NCBI GenBank assembly: GCA_963698085.1
Contig: OY969122.1
Location: forward strand, 1,302,001-1,366,000
Direction of reading: 5' to 3'
Length of the DNA stretch: 64,000 nt
Source: VRUE01 sp963698085
GTDB taxonomy: Bacteria; Actinomycetota; Thermoleophilia; Solirubrobacterales; 70-9
Shown here: one piece after another, positions 35,161-43,942 of the stretch
Numbering within the stretch: the stretch's first letter is position 1
Layout: the number at the start of each line of letters is the position of its first letter
Position numbers and translations under genes: made by a program
Notes under the pieces: generated by a model
The model's input: the letters and a program-made list of their open reading frames with translations, nothing else
What the model was told of the DNA's origin: nothing
Database searches by the model: none

Positions 35161-37587
35161 TCACACATCGAGGAATTTCACGTCCTTTGCGTTCGACTCG
35201 ATGAAGTCGCGGCGCGGGCCAACTTGGTCGCCCATCAGCATCGAAAAGATCTGGTCGGCAGCGGTCGCGTCGTCGAGCGTGACCCGGGCGAGGGTGCGCG
35301 TCGCCGGGTCCATCGTCGTCTCGCGCAGCTGGTCGGCGTTCATCTCGCCGAGCCCCTTGAAGCGGGTCAGCTGCACGCCGTGCCGGGCCAGCTCGAGCAC
35401 CGCTGGCCGCAGGGCCTGAAAGGAGAGCGCCTCGGAGGTGCGACCGCTGTAGCGAACCTCGAATGGTGGCCGGCCGACCTGCTTGAGCAGCGCCGCGTGC
35501 ACCTCGGCGAATTTGCGGTAATCGTGGTGTTCGAACAGCTCGCGGGGCAGACGGTGGGTGCGCGCCAGGCCGCTCTTGCGTTCGATCGCCTTCACCACCA
35601 AGCCAGCGTCGGAATCCTCCACGACCTCGGTCTCGAAGGGCTCGCCTGCGGGGGCTTTGGCACTGAGGACCTTGCGAGCGCCGACGAGCGTCGCGACCTC
35701 TTCGTCAAGCAAGCTCGACTCCTCGAGGAAGCGCACGGTCTCGTGGCCGAACTCCGCCTGCAGCGAGGAACCCCAGCCCTCGTACTCTTTCGCCCGCCGG
35801 GTGTAGCTCTGCCAGCGGCTCTTGCTCAGCTTCGTCGCCTTGTCGTTTACGTCGACGACCTCGATCTCCTCGAGCTTGTCGCGCAGCAACAGCTCCTCGA
35901 GTTCGGACTCGCGCTCCAGGTAGGTCTCCTGGTTGCCTTGTTTGACCCGGTAGAGGGGCGGTTTGGCAATGTAGACGTAGCCGGCGTCGATCAGCTCGGG
36001 CATCTGTCGATATAGGAAGGTGAGGACCAGGGTGCGGATGTGAGCGCCGTCGACGTCGGCGTCGGTCGCCATGACGATTTTGTGGTACCGAGCGTCCTCG
36101 AGGTTGAACTCTTCATGGACGCCGGTGCCGATCGCGGTGATCAGCGCCTGCACCTCGGTGTTGGCCAGCACCTTGTCGATGCGGCTCTTCTCGACGTTGA
36201 TGATCTTGCCCCGCAGCGGCAGCACCGCCTGGGTCGAGCGATCGCGGGCCTGCTTGGCCGAGCCGCCGGCGGAGTCACCCTCGACCACGAACAGCTCTGC
36301 GTCGCGCGGGTCCTTGACCGTGCAGTCGGCCAGCTTCCCCGGCAGGGTCGAGTTCTCGAGTGCTGACTTGCGCCGGGTCAGATCGCGTGCTTTCCGAGCG
36401 GCGTCGCGGGCGCGCGATGCGTCGATCGCCTTGTTGATGATCCGGCGGGCGTCGCCTGGGTTCTCCTCGAAGAACTCGGCCAGCTTGCGATTGACCGTCT
36501 CCTCGACCAGGCCGCGGATCGGCGGGTTGCCCAGTTTGGTCTTGGTCTGGCCCTCGAACTGCGGGTCGTGCAACTTGACCGAGATCACCGCGGTCAGGCC
36601 CTCGCGCACGTCCTCGCCACCGAGGTTGTCGTCTTTCTCCTTGAGCAAGCCTTTGTTGCGAGCGTAGGCGTTCAGGGTTCGGGTCAGCGCCGAGCGGAAG
36701 CCGGAGAGGTGCGAGCCGCCCTCGTGGGTGTTGATGTTGTTGGCGAAGCTGAAGATCGACTCCTGGTAGGAGGCGTTCCACTGCATCGCCACCTCGACCT
36801 GACCCTCCTCCTCTTCGCCTTCGAAGAAGATCGTCTTGCGGTGCAGCGTGTCCTTGTTCTCATTGAGGTGGCGGACGAAGTCCTCGATCCCACCCTCGTA
36901 CTGAAAGGTGACGCTGTTGGTCTGGCCGCGCTCGTCGACGAGCTCGATCTTCAGCCCGCGGGTGAGGAAGGCGGTCTCGCGCAGGCGCTCGGCCAGGGTC
37001 TGGAAGTCGAACTCGACCTCCTCGAAGATTTCCGCGTCGGGCTGGAAGGTCAGCGTGGTGCCGGTCTCCTTCGTCGTCTCGCCTTTGGCCAGCGGACCCT
37101 GGGGCTTACCGCGCTCGTAGTCCTGGCTCCAGACGTGGCCGTCGCGACTGATTCGCAAGTGCAGTTTCTCGGAGAGGGCATTGACCACCGAGACCCCCAC
37201 GCCGTGCAGTCCACCGGAGACTTTGTAGCCGCCGCCGTCGCCGAACTTGCCGCCAGCGTGCAGGGTGGTTAGCACCACCTCGGCGGCGGGTCGCTTCTCC
37301 TTCTTCAGTTCTTCGACCGGGATGCCGCGCCCGTCGTCTGAGACGGTGCAGCTGTCATCGGGGTGAAGGACGACGCGGACTTCGCTGCAGTGGCCGGCGA
37401 TCGCCTCGTCGACCGAGTTGTCGACCACCTCGTAGACGAGATGGTGGAGGCCGCGAGGACCGGTCGAGCCGATGTACATGCCAGGCCGCTTGCGGACCGC
37501 TTCTAAGCCCTCGAGGACGGTGATGTCCTTGGCCCCGTAGGAGTCCCCTTTCTTGCCGCCAGCGGCGTTCTCGTTCGTCTTAGGCAA
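35161..37587 (-). CDS. gyrB: DNA gyrase subunit B
   Basis: About 808 residues from a TTG at 37587, chosen because AAAGGA stands 5 nt ahead of it. An in-frame GTG at 37608 lacks a ribosome site and overlaps the leader hairpin. GHKL ATPase domain: RPGMYIGSTGPRGLHHLVYE, VVDNSVDEAIAG. TOPRIM: VEGDSAGGSAKQARDRSTQA, DADVDGAHIRTLVL. The C-terminal region is longer than the minimal form (an insert of about 160 residues after LYRVKQG, with SRWQSYTRRAKEYEGWGSS). ATP-driven supercoiling with GyrA. Confidence 0.96.
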   Translation of the reverse strand: MPKTNENAAGGKKGDSYGAKDITVLEGLEAVRKRPGMYIGSTGPRGLHHLVYEVVDNSVDEAIAGHCSEVRVVLHPDDSCTVSDDGRGIPVEELKKEKRPAAEVVLTTLHAGGKFGDGGGYKVSGGLHGVGVSVVNALSEKLHLRISRDGHVWSQDYERGKPQGPLAKGETTKETGTTLTFQPDAEIFEEVEFDFQTLAERLRETAFLTRGLKIELVDERGQTNSVTFQYEGGIEDFVRHLNENKDTLHRKTIFFEGEEEEGQVEVAMQWNASYQESIFSFANNINTHEGGSHLSGFRSALTRTLNAYARNKGLLKEKDDNLGGEDVREGLTAVISVKLHDPQFEGQTKTKLGNPPIRGLVEETVNRKLAEFFEENPGDARRIINKAIDASRARDAARKARDLTRRKSALENSTLPGKLADCTVKDPRDAELFVVEGDSAGGSAKQARDRSTQAVLPLRGKIINVEKSRIDKVLANTEVQALITAIGTGVHEEFNLEDARYHKIVMATDADVDGAHIRTLVLTFLYRQMPELIDAGYVYIAKPPLYRVKQGNQETYLERESELEELLLRDKLEEIEVVDVNDKATKLSKSRWQSYTRRAKEYEGWGSSLQAEFGHETVRFLEESSLLDEEVATLVGARKVLSAKAPAGEPFETEVVEDSDAGLVVKAIERKSGLARTHRLPRELFEHHDYRKFAEVHAALLKQVGRPPFEVRYSGRTSEALSFQALRPAVLELARHGVQLTRFKGLGEMNADQLRETTMDPATRTLARVTLDDATAADQIFSMLMGDQVGPRRDFIESNAKDVKFLDV

Positions 37588-37610
37588 CTGATCCTTTCCG
37601 CGTCTCACAG

Positions 37611-37652
37611 AAAACCCCGACCGCCTGGCGCTCTCGGCGCGCCTGGTCGGGG
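37611..37652 (-). terminator. Hairpin ahead of gyrB (terminator or leader stem)
   Basis: On the minus strand, CCCCGACC (37652-37645) pairs with GGTCGGGG (37622-37615), with an inner GGCGC/GCGCC stem, followed by TTTT (37614-37611). It lies 23 nt before the gyrB TTG and after the DUF721 gene. It may end the recF-DUF721 transcript, or act as an attenuator if gyrB is read from a promoter in the 93 bp between this stem and DUF721, where I cannot pick a convincing -35/-10 pair. Confidence 0.6.
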
Positions 37653-37745
37653 CCTAAATTCAAGTTGACATAAGGATACCAGTTCAAGCCGCCGGAAAGC
37701 CCGCCTGTAGCCTGGGAAATCCCTGCAAATCACGGTAAAACGTAA

Positions 37746-38051
37746 CTAGTCTCGATCATCTTTCACCCGGAAGCGCAAAAGGCGGGGTGCAGCGTCGCCA
37801 AGGCGCTCGCGCAGACCCTCTTGAAGCTGCTCCTGCATCAAGTCGAGCTCCTGCGTCCAGACTGGGTCCGAGCAGGCAATCGTTAGCTCGCCGTTGCGTT
37901 CGGAAACCGGATGTGCCACGGCCGCGATCCGCTCGCCGACGACCTCCTCCCAGACCGACTGAACCGCCGCCAGCCGCGTCTTCGGAGCGGCGCGGCGCAG
38001 GGCTGCCTGCAAACCCTCGGCGGCGGGACGGGGGGCGGACCGGCGGCTCAC
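37746..38051 (-). CDS. DUF721 (DciA-like) protein
   Basis: 101 residues with the DUF721 pattern: LQAALRRAAPKTRLAAVQSV, WEEVVGERIAAVAHPVSERN, GELTIACSDPVWTQELDLMQ. The family includes DciA, which helps load the replicative helicase DnaB in bacteria lacking DnaC. Always found between recF and gyrB in this lineage. The start overlaps the recF stop (ATGA-type), so the two are translationally coupled. Confidence 0.85.
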   Translation of the reverse strand: MSRRSAPRPAAEGLQAALRRAAPKTRLAAVQSVWEEVVGERIAAVAHPVSERNGELTIACSDPVWTQELDLMQEQLQEGLRERLGDAAPRLLRFRVKDDRD

Positions 38052-39136
38052 GCCGCCGCCGATCGAACAACGTCGAAAGGCATCCGCACCATCTGTTCCA
38101 GCGCACGGGAGGGCACAGACTCCTCCGCTGCTGCCGTGACCAGCGCCTGCCCCCCGTGTCCCAAACGCTCGACCAGTCGCTCGCGTCGCTGCGGGTCGAG
38201 CTCACTCATCACGTCGTCGAGCAGGAGGAGCGGCACAACCCGCCGAGCGGCCTGCAGCGCCTCGCGCTCGGCGAAGAGGAGCGAGAGGAGCGCAACACGT
38301 TGCTGACCCTGAGAGCCGTAGCGCCGAAGGGACTTGTCTGCGACGGAGAGCTTCAGCTCGTCCAGGTGAGGGCCCCAGGAGGTACGGCCGAGCCGCAGGT
38401 CCGCGTCGCGGCGCTCTCGCAGTCCAGCGCGGATCTCCGTGGCGGAGCCCGCGGCACGCGGGCTGTATTCGAGCGCGGCGGGACCGGGGAGTCCGAGGTC
38501 ATCCGCGGCGGAGGCGAAGGGGGCCGTGAGCTCGGCGACCGCTTCGGCGCGGGCGAGAATCAAGGCCTCGGCTGCTTCCGCCAGCGACGCATCCCAGACA
38601 TCGAGGTCATCGGCGGAACGGCCGCCTGCGAGCCGTGCCAGCAGGGCGTTGCGCTGAGCAAGAACCTGGCCATAGCGCTGCCTCAGCCCTGCGCGCGTGG
38701 GCCAGCGGGCGGCCAAGTAGCGGTCGAGGTGCGCGCGGCGCTCCGCCGGCGGGCCCTTGACCAGGGCCAGGCGGTCTGGAGAGAAAACCGCGACCGGTGG
38801 GCGGTGGCGAGCCAGGTCAGCCGGCTCGACAGCGTTGCCATCGAGCAGGTGGCGGCGGCCCTCCCCGCGGCTGACCGAGGCGAGCAGGCGGTGCTCGACT
38901 CCGTCCTCGTCTCGAACCACCGCCTCGGCGCGGGCGAAATCGCCGCCAAAGGGAATCAGCTCGCGCCGATCCGAGGTCCGGAACGAGCGTCCGGTGAGGG
39001 CAAAGTAGAGCGCCTCGAGGAGGTTCGTCTTGCCGGCGCCGTTGGGTCCGATCAGGCTGAGAGTTCCCTCCGTCAGCTCGACTCGCGAGCCGGGAAGGCT
39101 GCGCAGTGGCCTCGCTTCGACGGCGGTGACCAGCAC
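38048..39136 (-). CDS. recF: DNA replication and repair protein RecF
   Basis: 362 residues, SMC-like ATPase that helps load RecA at gaps. Walker A: SLIGPNGAGKTNLLEALYFA, the RecF-typical LTGRSFRT, the signature region LRRYGSQGQQRVALLSLLFA and Walker B LLLLDDVMSELDPQRRERL are all intact. The dnaN stop lies 11 bp upstream, and DUF721 overlaps downstream. Standard dnaA-dnaN-recF-DUF721-gyrB order. Confidence 0.96.
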   Translation of the reverse strand: MLVTAVEARPLRSLPGSRVELTEGTLSLIGPNGAGKTNLLEALYFALTGRSFRTSDRRELIPFGGDFARAEAVVRDEDGVEHRLLASVSRGEGRRHLLDGNAVEPADLARHRPPVAVFSPDRLALVKGPPAERRAHLDRYLAARWPTRAGLRQRYGQVLAQRNALLARLAGGRSADDLDVWDASLAEAAEALILARAEAVAELTAPFASAADDLGLPGPAALEYSPRAAGSATEIRAGLRERRDADLRLGRTSWGPHLDELKLSVADKSLRRYGSQGQQRVALLSLLFAEREALQAARRVVPLLLLDDVMSELDPQRRERLVERLGHGGQALVTAAAEESVPSRALEQMVRMPFDVVRSAAA

Positions 39137-39147
39137 CGGGCCTAGCC

Positions 39148-40254
39148 CTAAACGTTGAGGCGGATAGGCATCACGAGGTAGCGGAAATCTTCGTTGTCGA
39201 CCGGCTGCAGCAGGCCGGGGCGCAGCGGCGAGATCAGCCTCAGCATCACCTCGTCGCCCTCGACGCTCTCGATCCCATCGCGGAGGAACTCCGGGTTGAA
39301 ACCGATCTCGAGCGGCTCACCCTCGAACGCCGCCGGCATCGTCTCCTCCGCGTCGCCGACGTCGGGGGTCGAGGCGGAGACCTTCAACTCCCCCTGGGAG
39401 AGAGAGAGCCGCAACGGCGCGTTGCGTTGCGCCAGCTGACTGACGCGCCGCGCCACCTCGAGGAATTCACCGCGCGGCAGTCGCACGTCGTGCTCGTAGG
39501 ACTCCGGCAGGAGCTGTCGAAAGTTGGGGAATTGCCCGTCGATCAGCCTCGTGTTGAGGAGGACGTCCCCTGCCCTGAAGACGGCCTGGTTCGGCAGCAG
39601 GCTGACAGCTACCTCGTCGAGCTCGGCGACGCCGACGAGACGGCCCAGCTCACGCAAGGCCTTGGCCGGGATGTTTGCCTCGAGCTCGCCGCCGATTGTG
39701 CTCTCCAGCTCCGTTCGCTTGACCGCCAGGCGGTAGGAATCAGTCGCGACCATCGTCATCTCCTGGCCCGTCGCGGTGACGAGAACGCCGGTGAGCACGG
39801 GTCGCATGTCATCGCGCGAGGCGGCGCGGGCGACCAACTCGACCGTCTCAGCCAGGGCCGGGGCCGGGATCTTTAGCGGCTCGGCTCCCTCGTCGGGCAG
39901 ATTCGGGAAGTCCTCGCTGGCGAGAACCCGAAGGTGAAAGCTGGAACCGCCGCTGCGGATCTCCACGTCGCGCTCGGACTCGCGCAGCTCAATCTCGACG
40001 CTCTCGTCTCCGAGCGAGCGGGCGAGCTCGGAGAGCAAGCGGCCGGGAAGCAGGACGGTGCCGCTGCCGACCACGTCAGCCTCCATCGCCGTGCGCAGTC
40101 CCATCTCGCCGTCGGTCGCTGCCAGGGCCACGCCGCCCTCGGAAGCCTCGAGGAGAATCCCCGAGAGGGCCTGGGTCGCGGCGCGGGTTGAAACAGCGCG
40201 CGAGACGATTGACAGCTTGGAGACAAGCTCGTCACGTTTGGTAGTCAGCTTCAA
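39148..40254 (-). CDS. dnaN: DNA polymerase III sliding clamp (beta subunit)
   Basis: About 368 residues from a TTG at 40254 (AGAGGA ribosome site 10 nt ahead; the frame opens further upstream without support). Three repeated clamp domains: LKLTTKRDELVSKLSIVSRA, MTMVATDSYRLAVKRTEL, and the C-terminus DNEDFRYLVMPIRLNV. It encircles DNA and tethers polymerase III. Confidence 0.95.
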   Translation of the reverse strand: MKLTTKRDELVSKLSIVSRAVSTRAATQALSGILLEASEGGVALAATDGEMGLRTAMEADVVGSGTVLLPGRLLSELARSLGDESVEIELRESERDVEIRSGGSSFHLRVLASEDFPNLPDEGAEPLKIPAPALAETVELVARAASRDDMRPVLTGVLVTATGQEMTMVATDSYRLAVKRTELESTIGGELEANIPAKALRELGRLVGVAELDEVAVSLLPNQAVFRAGDVLLNTRLIDGQFPNFRQLLPESYEHDVRLPRGEFLEVARRVSQLAQRNAPLRLSLSQGELKVSASTPDVGDAEETMPAAFEGEPLEIGFNPEFLRDGIESVEGDEVMLRLISPLRPGLLQPVDNEDFRYLVMPIRLNV

Positions 40255-40420
40255 ATGAGTGATGTCCTCTTGAGTTGGGTTAGTGCTTGTGGAAGCCGCG
40301 GAAATCATCGGAAATCGGCGTGTTCATGGGGTTTTCAGGCTGTGGAGACGGCTGGGGAGGAAGCTGATTCTTACAGTGCCGTCGGTTGTCAGGAGGGTCC
40401 GGTAGGGGGGCTGTGGATAG
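40255..40420. other. Candidate oriC at the dnaA-dnaN junction
   Basis: Three TGTGGA motifs, the core of the DnaA box complement (TGTGGATAA), lie at 40288, 40341 and 40412; the last is TGTGGATAG (8 of 9 to consensus) and falls inside the end of dnaA. A GGAAATC duplication lies between them (40299-40317). The position matches oriC in other actinobacteria. No clear AT-rich unwinding element is visible and the boxes are few, so the call is tentative. The dnaA-rpmH gap has no box. Confidence 0.45.
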
Positions 40421-41720
40421 AGGAGCGCAACTCGCCGACCCGGCGAGCGAGCTCAGCGTCGTTGCTGAGGTTGGCCTCTGCACGCCGCAGTGAGTTGAGG
40501 ATGGTCGAGTGATCACGGCCGCCGTAGAGGCGGCCGATCTGGGGCAGCGAGAGGTCGGTTGCCTCACGGGTAAGGAGGATCGCGATCTGCCTGGCCCGGA
40601 GCGGTGTCGCCGCTCGGCTCGTGCCGACGAGCTCGCCGCGGGAGATCTCGAAGGCCGTGGCGACCTGTTGCTGGATCTCTTCCACGGTGCTCGGTTTGCT
40701 CATCGGTGAACGGGTCGGGATCAGCTCGGCGATCAGCTCCGGGCTGAGCGGCTTGGCGGTAAGCGAAGCGTGGGCGATCACCTTGGTCAAGGCACCGTGC
40801 AGGCGACGGATGTTGGCGTCGATGCGGCGGGCGAGCTCGGAGAGGGCGTCGCTGTCGTCGTCCCCCAGGCCCGCCTCGCGGGCAAGGTGCTGGAGGACGG
40901 TGAGGCGGGTGGCGAGGTCGGGCGGTTCCACCGGAATGGTCAGGCCCCACTCGAAGCGATCGCGCAACCGCGACTCCAGGGTCGAGAGCTCGCTGGGAAG
41001 TCGATCGGCTGAGAGAACGAGCTGGCTGCCGCCCTCGTACAGGGCGTTGAAGGTATGGAAGAACTCCTCCTCGGTGTGCTGCTTGCCCTGAAGGAATTGG
41101 ACGTCGTCGACGAGCAGCACGTCGAGGTCGCGGAAGCGGCTCTTGAACTTCTCGGCGCCGCTCGAGCGCAACGCGCCGACGAACTCGTTGGTGAAGCACT
41201 CGGCGGTGGTGTAGCGGACGCTGAGGCCGGGGGCGTTGATTCGCAGGTAGTTGGCGATCGCGCCGAGCAGGTGGGTCTTGCCAAGTCCCGGGGGGCCGTG
41301 GAGGAAGAGGGGGTTATACGCCTCAGAGGGAGTCTCAGCGACGGCCAGGGCGGCGGCGTGGGCCGCCCGGTTGCCCTCGCCGATCACGAACCGCTCGAAT
41401 GTGTAGTTGGGGTTGAGCTCGACCCGTGACGAGTGGGCCGGCTCGGGAGACGCGACTTGATCCGCTGCGGCAAAAGCGATCTCGCTTAGCTCCGGCGCGA
41501 CGTCGGTGAGCGCTTCGCGTAACAAAGATGTGTAGCGGCGCTCCACCCAGCTCCGGATTCCATCGGGCGCAGTCAGGTAGAGCGTGGCCCCCTGCGCTCC
41601 GACTGCGCGAAGGGGCTCCAGCCAGATCTTGAAAGTCGACTCGGGAACGGCACTGCGCAGGCGTCGCTGAACATCCTCCCAGAGGGCGTCGAGGTTCTGT
41701 CCAGGCGAGGCGTCAGGCAC
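40389..41720 (-). CDS. dnaA: Chromosomal replication initiator DnaA
   Basis: 443 residues. Domain I: LDALWEDVQRRLRSAVPEST, FKIWLEPLRAV. Domain III AAA+: FLHGPPGLGKTHLLGAI (Walker A) and VLLVDDVQFLQGKQHTEEEF (Walker B). Domain IV DNA-binding signature: GGRDHSTILNSLRRAEANL. Domain II is short. ATG at 41720, divergent from rpmH across 140 bp. Confidence 0.97.
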   Translation of the reverse strand: MPDASPGQNLDALWEDVQRRLRSAVPESTFKIWLEPLRAVGAQGATLYLTAPDGIRSWVERRYTSLLREALTDVAPELSEIAFAAADQVASPEPAHSSRVELNPNYTFERFVIGEGNRAAHAAALAVAETPSEAYNPLFLHGPPGLGKTHLLGAIANYLRINAPGLSVRYTTAECFTNEFVGALRSSGAEKFKSRFRDLDVLLVDDVQFLQGKQHTEEEFFHTFNALYEGGSQLVLSADRLPSELSTLESRLRDRFEWGLTIPVEPPDLATRLTVLQHLAREAGLGDDDSDALSELARRIDANIRRLHGALTKVIAHASLTAKPLSPELIAELIPTRSPMSKPSTVEEIQQQVATAFEISRGELVGTSRAATPLRARQIAILLTREATDLSLPQIGRLYGGRDHSTILNSLRRAEANLSNDAELARRVGELRSSIHSPPTGPS

Positions 41721-41844
41721 CGCTGAGCGACGATAGCGACGCCTGCCGGGCCTGAATCGAGGCGGGTCGCAAATGCCGCAGAAATGATTTCGGTGAGCGA
41801 TCGCGACTTGCGCGCGACGACAGCGTAATCACCCGGCGCGTCCG

Positions 41845-41850
41845 TATACT
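41845..41850 (+). promoter_or_regulatory. Probable -10 element of the rpmH operon
   Basis: TATACT ends 10 bp before the rpmH ATG, so transcription would start 3-4 bases ahead of the start codon, giving an almost leaderless mRNA. No good -35 is seen at 16-18 bp. The rest of the 140 bp dnaA-rpmH gap shows no other recognisable element. Confidence 0.4.
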
Positions 41851-41860
41851 GCGACGGCCA

Positions 41861-41998
41861 ATGAAGCGCACCTATCAGCCGAAGAGGCGAAAGCGGGCCA
41901 AGACCCACGGATTCCGGGCAAGGATGCGGACCCGTGGCGGACGCGCGATCCTGAAACGCCGCCGGGCCAAAGGCCGGAAGCGCCTCACTCCGGGATGA
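41861..41998 (+). CDS. rpmH: 50S ribosomal protein L34
   Basis: 45 residues, highly basic: MKRTYQPKRRKRAKTHGF, ARMRTRGGRAILKRRRAKGR, KRLTPG. This is the full L34 sequence pattern and the normal length. It sits between dnaA and rnpA as in nearly all bacteria. Confidence 0.97.
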   Translation: MKRTYQPKRRKRAKTHGFRARMRTRGGRAILKRRRAKGRKRLTPG

Positions 41999-42020
41999 CC
42001 TTTCCGACAGTCGGGTTCGA

Positions 42021-42395
42021 GTGATGGCGGGGAAGCGGCGCCGGCTCTCACGTAGCGCCGAGTTCGACCGCGTCTATCGTGACGGCTCCTCCCACGCGAC
42101 CCGGTACCTCGTGCTCTACAGCTTCCCGCGCGAGGACGAAGAGGATCGTGACATTCGGCTTGGCGTATCGGTAAGTCGCAAGGTTGGCGGCGCTGTCGAC
42201 CGCAACCGGGTCAAGCGAACGCTGCGCGAGGCTTTTTGGAGCCTTTCCGAGCGGCTTCCTCCCCGCCACGACTTCGTCTTGGTGGCGCGGGCAGAGATCA
42301 CCGCGATGATCGAGCGCGAGGGGGCCGATGGAGTAAAGGCGAGCCTTGAAGAGGCACTCGAGCAGGCAGGTGGCCACGGGGAGCGTTCCACGTGA
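42021..42395 (+). CDS. rnpA: Ribonuclease P protein component
   Basis: 124 residues from a GTG (an ATG follows immediately). It assists the catalytic RNA in removing tRNA 5' leaders. Family signature: RLSRSAEFDRVYRDG, LGVSVSRKVGGAVDRNRVKR, TLREAFW. The stop codon lies inside the parS-like sequence and overlaps the yidD start. Confidence 0.94.
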   Translation: MMAGKRRRLSRSAEFDRVYRDGSSHATRYLVLYSFPREDEEDRDIRLGVSVSRKVGGAVDRNRVKRTLREAFWSLSERLPPRHDFVLVARAEITAMIEREGADGVKASLEEALEQAGGHGERST

Positions 42396-42399
42396 AACG
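42384..42399. promoter_or_regulatory. parS centromere-like site
   Basis: GTTCCACGTGAAAC (42385-42398) differs at a single position from the parS core GTTTCACGTGAAAC. It overlaps both the rnpA stop (TGA 42393-42395) and the yidD start (GTG 42392). It lies about 3 kb from parA-parB and within 1 kb of dnaA, as expected for a ParB-loading site. I saw no second copy in this window. Confidence 0.85.
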
Positions 42400-42670
42400 G
42401 GCCCTGCTCGCGCCGATCGCGCTCTACCAAAGGTGGGTATCGCCGGCATTGCCGCGCCGTTGTCGCTATGAGCCGACCTGCTCTGCCTACGCAAACCAGT
42501 CGATTCGGCGCTTCGGCCCGGCCCGGGGCCTACTGCTTGCCTGCTGGCGCCTGCTGCGCTGCAACCCGCTCAGCCACGGCGGCTTCGACCCGGTCCCCGA
42601 TCGCTTCACGCTGAGGGTAAGGCCGATCGACCCGGCTGAGTACCACCGGCAGCGAGGGGTTCGCACGTGA
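42392..42670 (+). CDS. yidD: Membrane protein insertion efficiency factor YidD
   Basis: 92 residues with the family signature PIALYQRWVSPALPRRCRYE, PTCSAYANQSIRRFG and CNPLSHGGFDPVPD. It assists YidC-dependent insertion at the membrane. Its GTG start lies within the parS-like sequence and overlaps the rnpA stop; the yidC GTG overlaps its own stop. Confidence 0.94.
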   Translation: MKRALLAPIALYQRWVSPALPRRCRYEPTCSAYANQSIRRFGPARGLLLACWRLLRCNPLSHGGFDPVPDRFTLRVRPIDPAEYHRQRGVRT

Positions 42671-43419
42671 TCCCGCTGGCGAACGTACTTCAGCCGCTGA
42701 TCGACATCGGCAACTCGGTACTGAAGTTTTTCCACGACGACGCCGGTCTCAGCTGGGGGATGTCGATCATCGCCCTGACGATCGTCACCAGGGCGCTGCT
42801 GATCCCGCTCACCTACAAATCGTTGAAAGGGATGCGCGCGCTGCAGGCGCTGCAGCCCCAGCTCAAAGAGATCAAAGAGAAGTACAAGAGCGACCAGAAA
42901 CGCATGCAGCAGGAGATGATGCGCTTCTACCAGGAGAACAAAGTCAACCCCTTTGCCTCCTGCATTCCGCTGATTGCGCAGCTGCCGGTCTTCATCACGC
43001 TTTTCTTCGTGCTCCGGGACGAGCTGCCCGACGACATCGGCTGCAAAGCCGGCGAATGCGGTAGCGAAGCGTCGTTTCTCTTCATCAGTGACCTGACCGC
43101 TAAGGCGACCGGGGGCGAACTGATCGCCCTGCTGATCCTCTACGTCGGCACGCAGCTGATCTCGGGTCTGGTGATGGCGGTGACGGCGGACAAAAGTCAG
43201 CGCATGCTGATGCTCGTCTTGCCCTTTATCTTCGTGCCCTTCGTGATCAGTTTCCCCGCCGGCCTCGTCCTCTACTGGATCACGACCAACGTCTGGACGA
43301 TCGGCCAGCAGTACACGATCCAAAAACTGATTCCGGCGCCTCAAGTAGCTACGCCGGAAGAAGTGGCGGCAGCGAAACCCCCGCCTCCTCCTCCCAAAAA
43401 GAAGAAGCGCCGGCGGTAG
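42667..43419 (+). CDS. yidC: Membrane protein insertase YidC/OxaI
   Basis: 250 residues, the short Gram-positive type. Core membrane helices begin with SWGMSIIALTIVTRALLIPL, including the conserved Arg of the hydrophilic groove, then a cytoplasmic coiled region (QPQLKEIKEKYKSDQKRMQQ) and further membrane segments (IPLIAQLPVFITLFFVL). The C-terminal tail is Pro/Lys-rich (PPPPPPKKKKRRR) and could contact ribosomes. No N-terminal lipobox is seen. Confidence 0.95.
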   Translation: MIPLANVLQPLIDIGNSVLKFFHDDAGLSWGMSIIALTIVTRALLIPLTYKSLKGMRALQALQPQLKEIKEKYKSDQKRMQQEMMRFYQENKVNPFASCIPLIAQLPVFITLFFVLRDELPDDIGCKAGECGSEASFLFISDLTAKATGGELIALLILYVGTQLISGLVMAVTADKSQRMLMLVLPFIFVPFVISFPAGLVLYWITTNVWTIGQQYTIQKLIPAPQVATPEEVAAAKPPPPPPKKKKRRR

Positions 43420-43459
43420 TCCATGCAGGCGGGCGTCGCCTCCAATAGGGTGCCTAAGC

Positions 43460-43942
43460 GTGAGCGACGCCACCAAATGGCCTGAGGAGCCTGCGGAGCG
43501 GGTTCGGGAGCTTGTTGAGGGGGTTCTCGACGAGCTTGACCTTGATGGTGAGGTTGAGGTTCGGGAGGACGATGAGCGGATTGAGGCCGTCGTTTCCGGC
43601 GATGACGACTTTGGGCTGCTGATCGGCAAGCGCGGGCAGACGATCGATGCGCTCCAGCTCCTTTGCTTCCAGGCCGCCTTCCGTGGCCTGCGTGACCGCA
43701 AGCGGGTCGTGCTCGACGCATCGGGCTACCGAGAGCGTCGACGGGAGGTGCTCACCGCCCGCGCCGATCGTGCTGCCGAGCAAGCTTTGGACGGCAACGT
43801 CACCGTCGAGATGGACCCGATGAGCGCCCAGGAACGGCGGGTCGTGCACGAACACCTCAAAGATCGCTCCGGGGTCGAGACCTACAGCGAAGGGGACGAG
43901 CCGCGGCGTTGCGTGGTCGTGGCCCCGTTGGTGTCTGAGTAG
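43460..43942 (+). CDS. jag: RNA-binding protein KhpB/Jag family
   Basis: 160 residues from a GTG. A KH domain with the GxxG loop (GLLIGKRGQTIDALQLL) is followed by an R3H domain (MSAQERRVVHEHLKD and the C-terminal beta strand RRCVVVAPL). The N-terminal Jag domain is absent, as in actinobacterial members. It binds RNA with KhpA and affects cell elongation and division. The TAG stop abuts palindrome M. Confidence 0.92.
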   Translation: MSDATKWPEEPAERVRELVEGVLDELDLDGEVEVREDDERIEAVVSGDDDFGLLIGKRGQTIDALQLLCFQAAFRGLRDRKRVVLDASGYRERRREVLTARADRAAEQALDGNVTVEMDPMSAQERRVVHEHLKDRSGVETYSEGDEPRRCVVVAPLVSE

